This document shows, piece after piece, positions 46,410-55,916 of a stretch of 64,000 nucleotides of DNA. The stretch comes from Vreelandella zhanjiangensis DSM 21076 (lineage in GTDB: Bacteria; Pseudomonadota; Gammaproteobacteria; Pseudomonadales; Halomonadaceae), in contig NZ_KB898646.1 in assembly GCF_000377665.1 (NCBI RefSeq), forward strand, positions 1 to 64,000, given 5' to 3'. Position 1 is the first letter of the stretch; each line of letters begins with the position of its first letter. The notes below the pieces were generated by a model. That model was not told the origin of the DNA. It saw only the letters and a program-made list of their open reading frames with translations, and searched no databases. A program made the translations under genes and the position numbers.

Positions 46410-49400
46410 ATGGCTTTATCAGATACTCAAATTCAGCAGCTTTATACGGCCTACCTCGGTCGTCCTGTTGACCGTGAAGGTTTGGATTACTGGCAGGAAC
46501 AAGACGTTTCCATTGCTGAACTTCGTGCCAGCTTGGCAAATGATGCCCAGCCTGAGTATGTCGAACTTTATGGTGACCGCACTCGCGCTGAGCTGGTAGA
46601 AGCTGTCTATCAAAATATGTTCGGTCGCGAAGCTGATGCAGAAGGCCTGGAGTACTGGGTGAACGGTGGCGGCGCATCTGTACCTGCCAGCGAACTGCAG
46701 CAACTGTTTATTTCCGCTGCTTCAGCTACAGATCGCCTAGCATTTAATGATCGTGTTGCTGCTGACCAAGCTCAAATCGAAGAGCCGATCGATCCTGTAG
46801 ATCCAGGCACTCCGGGCGAAACTTATGTACTAACTGAAGGTCGCGACAATGTGACTGGTACTGCAAACGACGATACCTTCTTGGGTGACGTTGGCCAGAA
46901 CCAGAACGGCGCGATTTCTAACGCCCTGTCTACTGGTGACCGTCTAGACGGTGCTGGCGGCCGCAATGTTATCGAAGCTTCTCTGATCAACGATAACGAA
47001 GTTGATAATGGCGTAACTCAAGCGCCGCGCCCGATTACACAAAACATTCAAGAAGTTTACATCGAAGCGTTGGAAAGCAATTCTTCTGATGGTGGTAACG
47101 CCACTCTAGATGCTACCCGCATGCAGAACGTTGAGCAGTACTGGTCCAACTTCAGCCGTAGCGACATGACGTTCTCTGGCGTTAATCTAAACGGCAGCAA
47201 CCTGAATATCACCAAAGACGTGACATTCGGCATGCGCGATGTGGATTTCGACTCTGGCCTACGCGCCATGTTCGAAAGCCAGTCTCTGGTTCGTGCGCCG
47301 GCTACTCAGCTCAACTCTCAGCTGCTGGTTCGCATTGCTGACGTTAGCACCGAGACTCCCACTACTCCGCTGGCTAACGTTGACCTCAACCTGAGCTTCA
47401 ATCTTGGTGGTGAGACGGTAACGCTTGACGGCATTCGCTCTACTGACGGCACTTATGCTGGTCTGGTAGAAGCGCTGCGCGCTGAGCTGGCGGAAGCTGG
47501 TCAGACTGATGTGAATGTAGCTTTGTCTACTCCCTACGAGCAGGTAACTGTTGCAGGTAACACTGTAACTCTGCCGTTCACTGCTCAAGAAATCCTCATT
47601 ACCGATGCTTCTGGTAACGAGTTCAGCAGCGTGAACTTTACTCAGCGCGCTATTGAGCCGGTAGCGGATGGCTTCCTAGTAGCGGGTAATGCACAGCCTG
47701 TTGATCCTGCTGTAAGCAGCAACCTGATCGAAACCAACCTGATTCTTGACAACGCTGGTCGTGGTTCCACTGCAGGCGACGTTACTATCGGTGGTATGTC
47801 TAACTCCGGTAAGGTAATTGAAAAGCTGAATCTGGAAGTTGATCGTAACAGCAAAGTTAACGACGTTTTCTCTGCTTATGGCATGGGCCATGGTGTTGTT
47901 AACAACACTGAGACTAAGGTCGCCTTCGAGCAGATTGAAGTCACTTCCGGCGATGCGCAGGGCGACCTGTCGATCACTAACGTTGGCAATGTTTATAACT
48001 TCGACGCGACTGCGTTTGAGGGTGCTAACCTGACTGTTGGTGGTCAAGCTGGCGTTAGCAACTTTGCCGGTGATTGGGAGCCGAACGCTGAAGCTCGTGC
48101 TCACGTTTACAACACAGCAAACGAGGCAGGAAGTAACGACAGCGTTACCGTTGTTTACTCTCACGACAAAGCAGCTGAATTCAATGGCTTCTCGCTGGCC
48201 ATTAATACTGGTGCGGGCGATGACTTCGTTCACACTATTGCTGTGGGCGAATTTAGCAACAATCTGCCTAACCAGCAGGATCTGCAGCAAAACGTCAATA
48301 TCAATGCAGGCAGTGATAACAACACTGTTTGGACTGAAGGTGCAGGCGGCGTAACCGTTACTACCGGTGCTGGCAACGACGTTATCTACACCGATAACAG
48401 CGGTCTGTCCGAAATGAATGGCGATTTTGGTGCTGCTACTTGGTTGGTAAACACTGCCAATACAGAGTTCACTGATCTGCGTGGTACTGCTACTGGCCTG
48501 TCTTCCGGCGTGGCTACTCCTGCTGGCAATGACATTCCTGCTGTACTGTACGGTGCAAGCCTGACTGTTACTTTGGCCGGTGCTAACACTGGTGGAGCGG
48601 TAACAAGCGGTGCTGCTGCTGGTTTCGCAAATGGTTTTGAAGGTATTATCAACCTGAATGATATCCTGGGTGATCGTGTATTCGGTGATCAAACTGATAT
48701 CAATGCTGCAATCATGCAGGTTGTTAACAACCATAGCGTACTGAGCAATCTGCTGGTTGCAGAAAACGGTCCTGATAACAGCCTTGTTATTCGCTCTTTG
48801 GTTGATGGCGAGTTTAATGCAGAAGATCTGCAGATTACTCTGTCGCCAGCAAACGCTGCCAACATCGGTACCTCTGATCAGGGTCGCCTGGTAAACGCTA
48901 TTCGTGAAGAGTCTAATGACTCATCTTACAATGGCGATAACCTACAAGACGTGCTAAATGGCTCTACCAGCGCTGTACACCAAGGTATGAACGGTGTTGG
49001 CACAGCTGGTGGTGTTCAAGCTACTGACCTTGGTGTTGCTCTAGCTGGTTCAGCTTCTACCGCTGACAACACCGGTAACGTTATCAATGCTGGTGACGGC
49101 AACGATGTAATCGTTCTGTCTACTAACGGTGTGAGCAACGAAACAGTTGTTTTCGAAGAGAGCTTCGGTCGCAACACTGTTGTTAACTTTGATGCCGATG
49201 GCACAAGTGCTGGCGCTGATACCCTGGACTTCACTGCCTACTTGGGTAATGAGCAGTTCCAAGGTGGCAGCACTTCAGCGGAATCTCGTGACGTGTTCGC
49301 AACTGTTGGCTCTAATGGTACTTCAACTGTTACTGCTAACAACGTTATTACACTGAACGACTTCGCTGCTGGCACTGGTAACAACTCCGGCCAGACTTGG

Positions 49401-49700
49401 GGCAACCTGACTGCTGAAAACCTGCTGACTGCTATCCAGAATGGCAGCAACAGCGCTGACTACGGCAACCTGCAGTCTAGCACCCTTGACGTTGGTAACG
49501 TCGCTGGCCTCGTTGGCAACACCATCAACGCTGTTGTTATGGTTGAAAATAACAACAACGCGGGTGAGTACAAGGTGTTCTCATTGACTGGTAGCGGCGT
49601 TAATGACGCTAATACTGCCAATGAATTCACTGGTGCTGAGCTGGTTGGTATCGTGGACTTCGGTAACACTATCGATGGATCCGCGGTTAACTTCGCTTAA
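46410..49700 (+). CDS. Candidate S-layer protein with N-terminal DUF4214
   Basis: 1096 residues. An N-terminal DUF4214 region (1-120; LYTAYLGRPVDREGLDYWQE, MFGREADAEGLEYWV), a PVDPGTPGE linker, and a long beta-rich Ser/Thr/Asn/Gly body with scattered RTX-like motifs (TGTANDDTFLGD, NTGAGDDF, TTGAGNDVIY, NAGDGNDVIVL). No cysteine and only about seven lysines, which with its acidity is the composition of S-layer proteins. No Sec signal; a C-terminal type I signal is expected. Codon choice looks strongly biased (CTG, GGT, AAC, CGT), as for a highly expressed gene. GGAG lies upstream of the ATG. Flanked by leader hairpins and strong 3' hairpins, with a SapC gene next. A large adhesin is the alternative. 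Confidence 0.8.
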   Translation: MALSDTQIQQLYTAYLGRPVDREGLDYWQEQDVSIAELRASLANDAQPEYVELYGDRTRAELVEAVYQNMFGREADAEGLEYWVNGGGASVPASELQQLFISAASATDRLAFNDRVAADQAQIEEPIDPVDPGTPGETYVLTEGRDNVTGTANDDTFLGDVGQNQNGAISNALSTGDRLDGAGGRNVIEASLINDNEVDNGVTQAPRPITQNIQEVYIEALESNSSDGGNATLDATRMQNVEQYWSNFSRSDMTFSGVNLNGSNLNITKDVTFGMRDVDFDSGLRAMFESQSLVRAPATQLNSQLLVRIADVSTETPTTPLANVDLNLSFNLGGETVTLDGIRSTDGTYAGLVEALRAELAEAGQTDVNVALSTPYEQVTVAGNTVTLPFTAQEILITDASGNEFSSVNFTQRAIEPVADGFLVAGNAQPVDPAVSSNLIETNLILDNAGRGSTAGDVTIGGMSNSGKVIEKLNLEVDRNSKVNDVFSAYGMGHGVVNNTETKVAFEQIEVTSGDAQGDLSITNVGNVYNFDATAFEGANLTVGGQAGVSNFAGDWEPNAEARAHVYNTANEAGSNDSVTVVYSHDKAAEFNGFSLAINTGAGDDFVHTIAVGEFSNNLPNQQDLQQNVNINAGSDNNTVWTEGAGGVTVTTGAGNDVIYTDNSGLSEMNGDFGAATWLVNTANTEFTDLRGTATGLSSGVATPAGNDIPAVLYGASLTVTLAGANTGGAVTSGAAAGFANGFEGIINLNDILGDRVFGDQTDINAAIMQVVNNHSVLSNLLVAENGPDNSLVIRSLVDGEFNAEDLQITLSPANAANIGTSDQGRLVNAIREESNDSSYNGDNLQDVLNGSTSAVHQGMNGVGTAGGVQATDLGVALAGSASTADNTGNVINAGDGNDVIVLSTNGVSNETVVFEESFGRNTVVNFDADGTSAGADTLDFTAYLGNEQFQGGSTSAESRDVFATVGSNGTSTVTANNVITLNDFAAGTGNNSGQTWGNLTAENLLTAIQNGSNSADYGNLQSSTLDVGNVAGLVGNTINAVVMVENNNNAGEYKVFSLTGSGVNDANTANEFTGAELVGIVDFGNTIDGSAVNFA

Positions 49701-49711
49701 TCGTTGAGAAC

Positions 49712-49744
49712 GCTGGTTGTCAGTTGATTATTGTGACAACCAGC
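49712..49744 (+). other. Perfect 11-bp hairpin just after the S-layer gene
   Basis: GCTGGTTGTCA / TGACAACCAGC with an 11-base loop, 12 bases past the stop codon and without a U-tract. Probably a 3'-end stabiliser ahead of the terminator. Confidence 0.7.
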
Positions 49745-49783
49745 TTCCTATTTACGATTTCTTTAATCGTTTATTAGGAAAAC

Positions 49784-49812
49784 AAAACCCCAATCCTTGG
49801 ATTGGGGTTTTT
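49784..49812 (+). terminator. Rho-independent terminator of the S-layer gene
   Basis: AAAACCCCAAT / ATTGGGGTTTT with a short CCTTGG loop and TTTTT tract. The sapC ribosome site starts only a few bases later, so read-through could link the two. Confidence 0.85.
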
Positions 49813-49834
49813 CCTTTTGAAAGAGGGAGCCAGC

Positions 49835-50584
49835 ATGTCTAAATGGGTTACCATCTCGCGTCAGCAGCACTCAGATCTATTTTATCTGCCGCGCCATAAC
49901 TATCGCTTTACTGCCGAACATGCCGTCGTGCCAATTCTAGCGGGTGAATTAAGGCAAGCGGTCACTCAATTTGTAATGGGCTTTATCAAGCGTGAAGAGC
50001 GATTTATTTTGGTTGCACTGCTTGGTAAAAGTGCACATTCACATCACTATATACATCCTGAAGACGCTAGTTGGCTGGGAGTTTATGTTCCTGCCGTTTT
50101 TCGCGGGCATCCCTTTGGACTTGCCAAGCAAGACGCAACAGGAGAAATGGTCTTACAGGTTCATGCCGATCACTTATCGGATGAGGCGGGAGAGCCTTTA
50201 TTTAATGATTCGGGCGCGCTTAATAACGCGGTGGAACAGCAATTGAGCTTTTTAGGTGAGTGTGCGAAAAATAGACAACAAACGGATGAGGCATGCCATC
50301 GTCTCGCCGAAAAAGGTGTGTTGCAGCCTTGGCAAACTGGTAAAGATGAGCCCAATGCTATTGGGCTATACCAAATTAACGAAGAAAAACTGAATAAATT
50401 ATCCGAGGCAAGTTTTTATCAGTTACAGGGTGTGCCTCTGGCGATAGCATATGGACAGCTATTTTCTATGGCTCAGCATGAGCAGCTTTCTCAGCGTTCA
50501 GAGTTGCACGCTAAGCTAAATGTGCCCGAATCTATTGATGAGCTATTTGCAGATAATGACGAAGATTTGCATTTTAATTTTTAA
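49835..50584 (+). CDS. sapC: SapC family protein
   Basis: 249 residues from the ATG at 49835, with GAGGGAG five bases upstream; a start at 49802 would fall inside the terminator. The block AEHAVVPILAGELRQAVTQF, then FILVALLG and WLGVYVPAVFRGHPF, matches the SapC family, named from the Campylobacter fetus S-layer locus. No signal peptide; cytoplasmic or cell-associated. The exact role of SapC proteins is not established. Its place directly after the S-layer candidate supports a link to S-layer export or assembly. Confidence 0.85.
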   Translation: MSKWVTISRQQHSDLFYLPRHNYRFTAEHAVVPILAGELRQAVTQFVMGFIKREERFILVALLGKSAHSHHYIHPEDASWLGVYVPAVFRGHPFGLAKQDATGEMVLQVHADHLSDEAGEPLFNDSGALNNAVEQQLSFLGECAKNRQQTDEACHRLAEKGVLQPWQTGKDEPNAIGLYQINEEKLNKLSEASFYQLQGVPLAIAYGQLFSMAQHEQLSQRSELHAKLNVPESIDELFADNDEDLHFNF

Positions 50585-50869
50585 TCATCATCTGCCCAAT
50601 ACATGAGAGTAGGCTTCCATGCGCAGTTTTAGGTCTTGTCTGGAAAGTGCTTGCGCTCGACAGCGTGGCGTTAGAAAACGGCTCAGAATACTCATTTACT
50701 CTCTGTGAATTCCCTTTCTTGGCCGATTTATGATTTGTTTTGCTTTCGACCGTCAACTTTTTAGACAGAACCTAATACATCTTAGCTACCAAATTAAGCA
50801 AAACAGTTTTTACCCCGTGATGCTAATTCAGTAGAATAGCGCGCTTATTTATCGCGACGAGAGTGGAGC

Positions 50870-51454
50870 ATGATGTCTACGTTGCCCAAAAGCGTTGTAG
50901 TGGGAGGTCGCCGATACCCAACCTGGGCGTTAAGCTCAGAGGCCCGTCAGCAGTTGATCAACTTAAAGCGGGTGGATGCGTACATTGCAGAACTAAAGGG
51001 TCGTTTGGCCTACTACTTAGCTGCTCGGAAGCAGTGTCAAGATAGCCTGAGCCGGGCGCTGCCAACCAGTCAAACTTCCCAAGTGCAGCGCTATTATTGG
51101 CAGATGGCACCTGCTGAGTGGGCACATCAGCCGTGGCCACCAGAAAGTGCCCAGCTGTTAATGCGAAACTTTGGCGCAAGAGAGCATTACCGCGAGGGCG
51201 ACTGTTTGCTTATATATGTTAAAGGCTATGGTGTATGCGGCTGGGGGGAGGTTCGCGTAGGTAGCCACTCGACAAAGCGCTTACTGGTCTGGCGGAGTAG
51301 GGTGACTGCTCTGGCTGACGCAATATCGGCTAAAATGTTAAGAGAGTATGCATTACGTCACCCAACGCGAGCATCGCAACGTTTGCCCGAAGATACTAAT
51401 ATTGAGCCTTTATTAAGTGCGCTGAAAGCTCGAACTGGTGTAGATGCAGTATAG
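50870..51454 (+). CDS. DUF6447-like N-terminus fused to an unknown domain
   Basis: 194 residues. Residues 1-65 (VVVGGRRYPTWALSSEARQQ, LINLKRVDAYIAELKGRL, then ARKQCQDSLSRALP) align with the whole of the next 70-residue DUF6447 protein (shared pattern of a beta hairpin, 'Leu-Ser-x-x-Ala-Arg-x-Gln-Leu-Ile-Asn-Leu' and a helix). The C-terminal half (MAPAEWAHQPWPPES, EGDCLLIYVKGYGVCGWGEV) is a small alpha/beta domain I do not recognise. Two adjacent ATGs (50870, 50873) follow GTGGAG; the second has better spacing. Function unknown. Confidence 0.75.
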   Translation: MMSTLPKSVVVGGRRYPTWALSSEARQQLINLKRVDAYIAELKGRLAYYLAARKQCQDSLSRALPTSQTSQVQRYYWQMAPAEWAHQPWPPESAQLLMRNFGAREHYREGDCLLIYVKGYGVCGWGEVRVGSHSTKRLLVWRSRVTALADAISAKMLREYALRHPTRASQRLPEDTNIEPLLSALKARTGVDAV

Positions 51455-51530
51455 TTTTCAGGCAGCTTGATAGCATCAAAACTGCTACAATATGTCTGAT
51501 ATTTTATGATTAATTTAAAGGGAGCCTGGC

Positions 51531-51743
51531 ATGGCAAAAGATGAAACTCAATATGTCACGATTGATGGGCATGAGTACATTTTATCTGATCTATCCGAGA
51601 ACGCGCGTAATCAACTGATTAATTTGCGAGTAACCGATCAAGAAATTCAGCGTCTGAACCAGCAGCTTGCAATTGGACAGACAGCGCGCACTGCTTATGC
51701 GAACGCGTTGAAGGCAGAGCTGCCAGAGAAAAAGACTCATTAA
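51531..51743 (+). CDS. DUF6447 family small protein
   Basis: 70 residues, MAKDETQYVTIDGHEYILSD then LSENARNQLINLRVTDQEI and a C-terminal helix. DUF6447-type; function unknown. GGGAG-type site upstream of the ATG. It is a paralogue of the N-terminus of the preceding protein. Position between SapC and a DUF4214 enzyme suggests a small accessory role, perhaps as a chaperone or adaptor for the secreted proteins, which is speculation. Confidence 0.8.
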   Translation: MAKDETQYVTIDGHEYILSDLSENARNQLINLRVTDQEIQRLNQQLAIGQTARTAYANALKAELPEKKTH

Positions 51744-51770
51744 GGGCGAGTTGTAAAAAGGTATTTAATG

Positions 51771-51800
51771 AAGCACAGTTTTTTAACTGTGCTTTTTTAT
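51771..51800 (+). terminator. Rho-independent terminator after the DUF6447 gene
   Basis: Perfect stem AAGCACAGTT / AACTGTGCTT with a TTTT loop and a run of seven T. Confidence 0.9.
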
Positions 51801-52061
51801 AGATGTAGAGCGCCGAATTTTTAGCCATGCATAGAAAATAGCGCCCGCAAGCGCTTTCGTATCGTTTATCAGTGTCTGGGGATGAGTTAGTTGCATCCGG
51901 AGGTTCGTTGACACCGCTATCAGAATTAAGCTATAGCTAGATCAGTCGTTAGTTAATAACTATGCATCAGCTTAGCGTTGATCTAAAGCAGAACGAAGAT
52001 TCGGCCAGCGTTATGGCTAACGGACGACAGGGAACGTAATTGATGATGTCGGGAGACAATA

Positions 52062-53570
52062 ATGCTAACTCCATCACAGCAGTTGCAGTCGTATTATTTA
52101 GCAATGTTTGGCCGAGCCGCCGACCCGGGCGGATTAAACTACTGGCTGAATGAGTTGGACACTGGAAGTTTAAGGCTTGAGGGCGTTCTTCAGCAAATGT
52201 TGTTATCCGACGAGTTTGCTTCCCAGCGGGAAGTGCTTGCCCAGCTTGATAATAGCGGTTGGGTCAATGAGGTATACCAACGTTTGTTTGCGCGTGAAGC
52301 AGAAGCTGAGGCAGTATCTTACTGGTCTGAGCAGGCTCAAAATGGTTATTCTCCCCAAGCTATTTTGCTCGCTATTACCGACGCTGCGAAAGGTACTGAT
52401 GCAGAAGCGCTGCATGCATATGCATCAATTGCGGATTTCTACTCCTCGAACGTATCAAGTGACGAGTACGATGCTGAGCGTTCGCTAGTACAGGACGGTT
52501 TCAGGTCAAACGACCAGCTTTATCAGGATTTGGCGGAGTTAGATGCTACTTACGATACTTTAAGTTTGGCTCAGGCAGGAGAGTCCATAGAGGGTCGTCC
52601 GCTATATAGCGCCACCGTTGGGGAAGGTCCACGTAAATTAATGATCGTGACCCAGCAGCATGGTGATGAACCCGTGGGCACCGAATCCGCGATGCACCTG
52701 CTGGAGTGGTTGAGTGGCGATAGTGAGGCAGCTCAATCGTTGCGTGAGCAGGTCACATTGACCGTTATGCCCAGAGTTAATCCAGATGGTTTTGAGCGCT
52801 GGGAACAGCTGGTTTCAGGTAATAGTGATCCTGAAACTACATTAGACCCACGTCGTAACTCAGCAGATATAGATCTCAACCGCACATGGGATTCCAGCGA
52901 AACTATTGATCCGGCGCTGATTCCTGAAACCTTAGCTGTACGTCAAATATTGGAAGCGTTTCAGCCGGATTTGATTCTCGATTATCACAACCAGAATAAC
53001 TATCTCAATGAGATGGGCGAGCTGGAGACAATGTCGATTCTGTGGCCAACTAATGACGGTGTCGAGCCTTCTATTACGGCTACCGCGCAGCAGGCTGCTA
53101 TAGCACTTGCCCAAGGGGTTGAGCTATTCGATTATGGGTATCTATCTTTATTCCCCGGCGGCGATGCGGCTGATATCGGCCGTAATGGAATAGCGATAGA
53201 TGGTACGCCGGCACTTTTAATAGAACAGCGTGGGCTTGAAGAATTTGAGTTAAAAGCGCTGGAAGGGCTAGAGCTTGATTTTGATGCAGTCGCAAGCGCG
53301 CTAACTCTTGAAGGGGTTCTAAGCATGATTGGCGTTATGCAGGCTCTTGGTAAAGATGGCTTTGAAACCATTGACCCTGAATTAGCCATCTTGATCCCGG
53401 AACGAGGAGAGCGTACCCCCTTCGATGAAATTTATGCTGAAGAGGTTGATTGGGGAATGGATATCGCGGCTACCCCTAGCACAGAGTCTCTTTATGATGG
53501 GGAAGAACTTACTCCTGTGACATTGGCGGGTGTAGCTGAGCCCTCATCAACGGAATTTTTAGCCGCATAA
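52062..53570 (+). CDS. Secreted M14 zinc carboxypeptidase-like protein with N-terminal DUF4214
   Basis: 502 residues. DUF4214 region (1-130; YYLAMFGRAADPGGLNYWLNE, YQRLFAREAEAEAVSYWSE) and an M14 peptidase domain (about 165-440). Zinc ligands H200 and E203 in QQHGDEPVG and H309 in DYHNQ; catalytic Glu388 in LLIEQRG; substrate-binding DIDLNRTWD. All key residues are present, so it should be active. No Sec signal; type I export is inferred. GGGAGA precedes the ATG. It likely trims peptides or peptidoglycan stems at the cell surface; which one is not clear. Confidence 0.88.
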   Translation: MLTPSQQLQSYYLAMFGRAADPGGLNYWLNELDTGSLRLEGVLQQMLLSDEFASQREVLAQLDNSGWVNEVYQRLFAREAEAEAVSYWSEQAQNGYSPQAILLAITDAAKGTDAEALHAYASIADFYSSNVSSDEYDAERSLVQDGFRSNDQLYQDLAELDATYDTLSLAQAGESIEGRPLYSATVGEGPRKLMIVTQQHGDEPVGTESAMHLLEWLSGDSEAAQSLREQVTLTVMPRVNPDGFERWEQLVSGNSDPETTLDPRRNSADIDLNRTWDSSETIDPALIPETLAVRQILEAFQPDLILDYHNQNNYLNEMGELETMSILWPTNDGVEPSITATAQQAAIALAQGVELFDYGYLSLFPGGDAADIGRNGIAIDGTPALLIEQRGLEEFELKALEGLELDFDAVASALTLEGVLSMIGVMQALGKDGFETIDPELAILIPERGERTPFDEIYAEEVDWGMDIAATPSTESLYDGEELTPVTLAGVAEPSSTEFLAA

Positions 53571-53599
53571 AAAGACCCGGTGATTCCTATCTGTTCGAA

Positions 53600-53632
53600 A
53601 TGCCCTCATGCTAATAGTGAGGGCATTTTTTT
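53600..53632 (+). terminator. Rho-independent terminator after the carboxypeptidase gene
   Basis: Perfect stem ATGCCCTCA / TGAGGGCAT followed by seven T. Confidence 0.92.
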
Positions 53633-53759
53633 GGCTGACGTGATTTCTAAGATATTAGTATAGATAGCGTATAAGCCTGCTAAGCATATTTGCGCCTACT
53701 AGCCCCCTTTGAGAGTTGTGCTACTATCACCGGCCTTCGTTTTCTGCTGGAAGCGCTAA

Positions 53760-54974
53760 ATGGTCGTTACAAAGCCTTTATACCAAATGATAAGTGGCAT
53801 GGTGTTTTTAATGAGCGCCTTGGCGCTGGTTGTGCCATCGGGCTATTCAATCGGTCCTGTGATGCTGTTATTGGCCAGTGGGCTGCTTTTAGTTAAACGT
53901 CTACCTTGTAAGCTCAAGCCGCAAGACCTATGGATTATCGCCGCGCTGGGTATTTATGGCGTTGTTGTAGGTGCGCTTTCTTTACTTGAGCTTAGTACGC
54001 GCGAGCTTGACCGCCCGGTACGGTTTTTATTGGCGATACCCGTGTTAGTGTTGATTCTGCGCGTTCCTCCGCGGCTGCCCTGGCTATGGTCGGGCATTGC
54101 GTTAGGCGCAATCGGTGCAGGGACGCTGGCGGCTTGGCAAAAATTTGTTGAAGAAGTATGGCGTGCCGGTGGGTTTCTGCATCCCATACAGTTTGGCAAT
54201 TTAAGTATGCTAATGGGGGTGTTGTGTCTAGCAGGCTTAGGTTGGGCTGCCGTGCAAAACTCTCGATATAAATGGGTGGCGCTCTTATTAATAGGTGCGC
54301 TGTGCGGCATGCTGGGATCGTTATTTTCGGGTAGCCGAGGAGGCTGGATTGGTTTGCCCATTATAGGACTGGTGCTTTACCGCAGCTATGGTCACTGTTT
54401 CTCAGCGCGGGTTAAATTCAGTATTATTGGTTTTGTAACGTTGCTTCTTGCAACGCTTTATATGTTGCCCCAAACCGGCCTTCAGCAGCGAGTAAAAGAA
54501 GCAGCCAGCGACATCAGCAGCTATGTGACGGGAGAAGAAAGGGATACCTCACTTGGGCTTCGGTTTGAAATGTGGCAAGGGGCAACGCAGTTGATCGCAG
54601 ACCGCCCTTTATTAGGCTGGGGGGAGGCTGGTTATAAATCCGCCATGCACGAGTTAGGCGAGAAAGGCGATATTTCAGTCGCTGCTTCTGAATTTGGCCA
54701 TGCACACAATGACGTCATCGATGCATTTGCAAAGCGCGGGATCCTAGGGGTGGCAGTATTGCTATTGTTGTACCTAGTGCCCATACGTATGTTTGCTTCA
54801 GGTTTGCTGCATTCCAATCATGAAATTCGAGCGTTAGCCGTAGCAGGCACGTTATTGTCTGTGGCTTATATTGATTTTGGTCTTTCGCAAACCTTTTTTG
54901 CGCATAATAGCGGCGCTATGTTTTACGCGTTCTGGCTAGCCGTGCTATGGGGCACTTATAGTGCAAAGAAATAA
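53760..54974 (+). CDS. O-antigen ligase / polymerase family protein (Wzy_C)
   Basis: 404 residues with about ten membrane helices and a periplasmic loop between residues ~240 and 330. GSRGGWIGLP and, in the C-terminal part, GHAHNDVIDAFAKRGILG are the conserved Wzy_C/WaaL blocks, with the histidine found in O-antigen ligases. Since the locus uses a Wzm/Wzt exporter, a ligase is more likely than a polymerase; it would join O-polysaccharide to lipid A-core. GGAAG precedes the ATG. Confidence 0.88.
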   Translation: MVVTKPLYQMISGMVFLMSALALVVPSGYSIGPVMLLLASGLLLVKRLPCKLKPQDLWIIAALGIYGVVVGALSLLELSTRELDRPVRFLLAIPVLVLILRVPPRLPWLWSGIALGAIGAGTLAAWQKFVEEVWRAGGFLHPIQFGNLSMLMGVLCLAGLGWAAVQNSRYKWVALLLIGALCGMLGSLFSGSRGGWIGLPIIGLVLYRSYGHCFSARVKFSIIGFVTLLLATLYMLPQTGLQQRVKEAASDISSYVTGEERDTSLGLRFEMWQGATQLIADRPLLGWGEAGYKSAMHELGEKGDISVAASEFGHAHNDVIDAFAKRGILGVAVLLLLYLVPIRMFASGLLHSNHEIRALAVAGTLLSVAYIDFGLSQTFFAHNSGAMFYAFWLAVLWGTYSAKK

Positions 54975-55041
54975 TCGAGCAAGGGTTACAGTGTTACGCA
55001 TTACTCGATATCAATAGGGAAATAAGGGCAGTGGCCAGGCA

Positions 55042-55860
55042 TTAAGGTTTGCGTGGTGATGTTTTGGGGGCAACCACTTCCACTTTTTTCTGTTCTTTTG
55101 TCCACTTGCCTGCTGGTTTATCAATATATTGAAAATACTCGTTGGTAAAACTGCCCTGGTTGCAAGCATGCCGATAGGAAACCGTCGGCACGTCTGCTTG
55201 ATCAAGCTCCTGATTAAAAACGCCAGGGCCGGTGATATCAAACACGTTTTTAGATTCGTTAGCCTCAATGTTCGCGCATGCTCTATCAATCAGCTTGGCT
55301 AAATTGGGGTTGGCGGGTTGGCTGGCAATAAAGTAGTTGCTGAAAAGGTCTTGCCGGGTAATGACATATAGTTCGTCAATATTTTCAGGCACCACGCGGG
55401 CTAGCGGCCAGATAGCGTGAGCATCTATATCAAGATAAACCCCGCCATGTTTTTGAAGAACCAGTAAGCGCCATAAATCCGCCTGTGCTGCCCCAATTTG
55501 CAAGCGGTCATAGCAGGCAAGTATTTCTTCATTAAAGCTTTCGCTGATAAATTGGCGCCGCTCGTCAGTCACCATAAACCGGTATTCAAACCGGGGAGCC
55601 ATCAGTCGATTAAAAAGATAGTTGAGGTATACGGGGAGCGTGACCTTACCCGTAAAATTGGTCTGCCAAATAATGCGTGGTATGACAGGCTCTCCCTTGG
55701 GGGAGAGCAGTGGGGAAGCAGATGCAGGCAAGGTAAAACGTTTGTTGGGAAAAACAGCATGAAAAACATAGCTTGAGAGCTTGGTAACGTTGGCCAACAG
55801 CTTAATAAGGCGGCTTGTTCCTACAATAAGCGCATTTTTAAAGACAGATGATGCGGACAT
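55042..55860 (-). CDS. OCH1/capsular-type glycosyltransferase (DXD sugar-binding)
   Basis: 272 residues from the ATG at 55860, with GGGAA upstream (55881 is an alternative). PRIIWQTNFTGKV, then QADLWRLLVLQKHGGVYLDID with the DXD motif (DID), as in the Gly_transf_sug family of mannosyl/galactosyl transferases. The N-terminal part could associate peripherally with the membrane. It converges with the ligase gene; acts probably on LPS core or coat polysaccharide. The sugar is unknown. Confidence 0.85.
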   Translation of the reverse strand: MSASSVFKNALIVGTSRLIKLLANVTKLSSYVFHAVFPNKRFTLPASASPLLSPKGEPVIPRIIWQTNFTGKVTLPVYLNYLFNRLMAPRFEYRFMVTDERRQFISESFNEEILACYDRLQIGAAQADLWRLLVLQKHGGVYLDIDAHAIWPLARVVPENIDELYVITRQDLFSNYFIASQPANPNLAKLIDRACANIEANESKNVFDITGPGVFNQELDQADVPTVSYRHACNQGSFTNEYFQYIDKPAGKWTKEQKKVEVVAPKTSPRKP

Positions 55861-55916
55861 GACAATGTTCCCGACTGGCAATCATAGCCGCTTGGTTAAC
55901 GGCAAATGCGGCTAGT

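Noticed and set aside
50585..50869. Possible gene in the gap between sapC and the DUF6447-like gene
   Set aside because: Short open frames exist on both strands (one near 50590-50700 looks vaguely protein-like), but none has a start with a ribosome site and a recognisable product; it may be a relic or a dispersed repeat.
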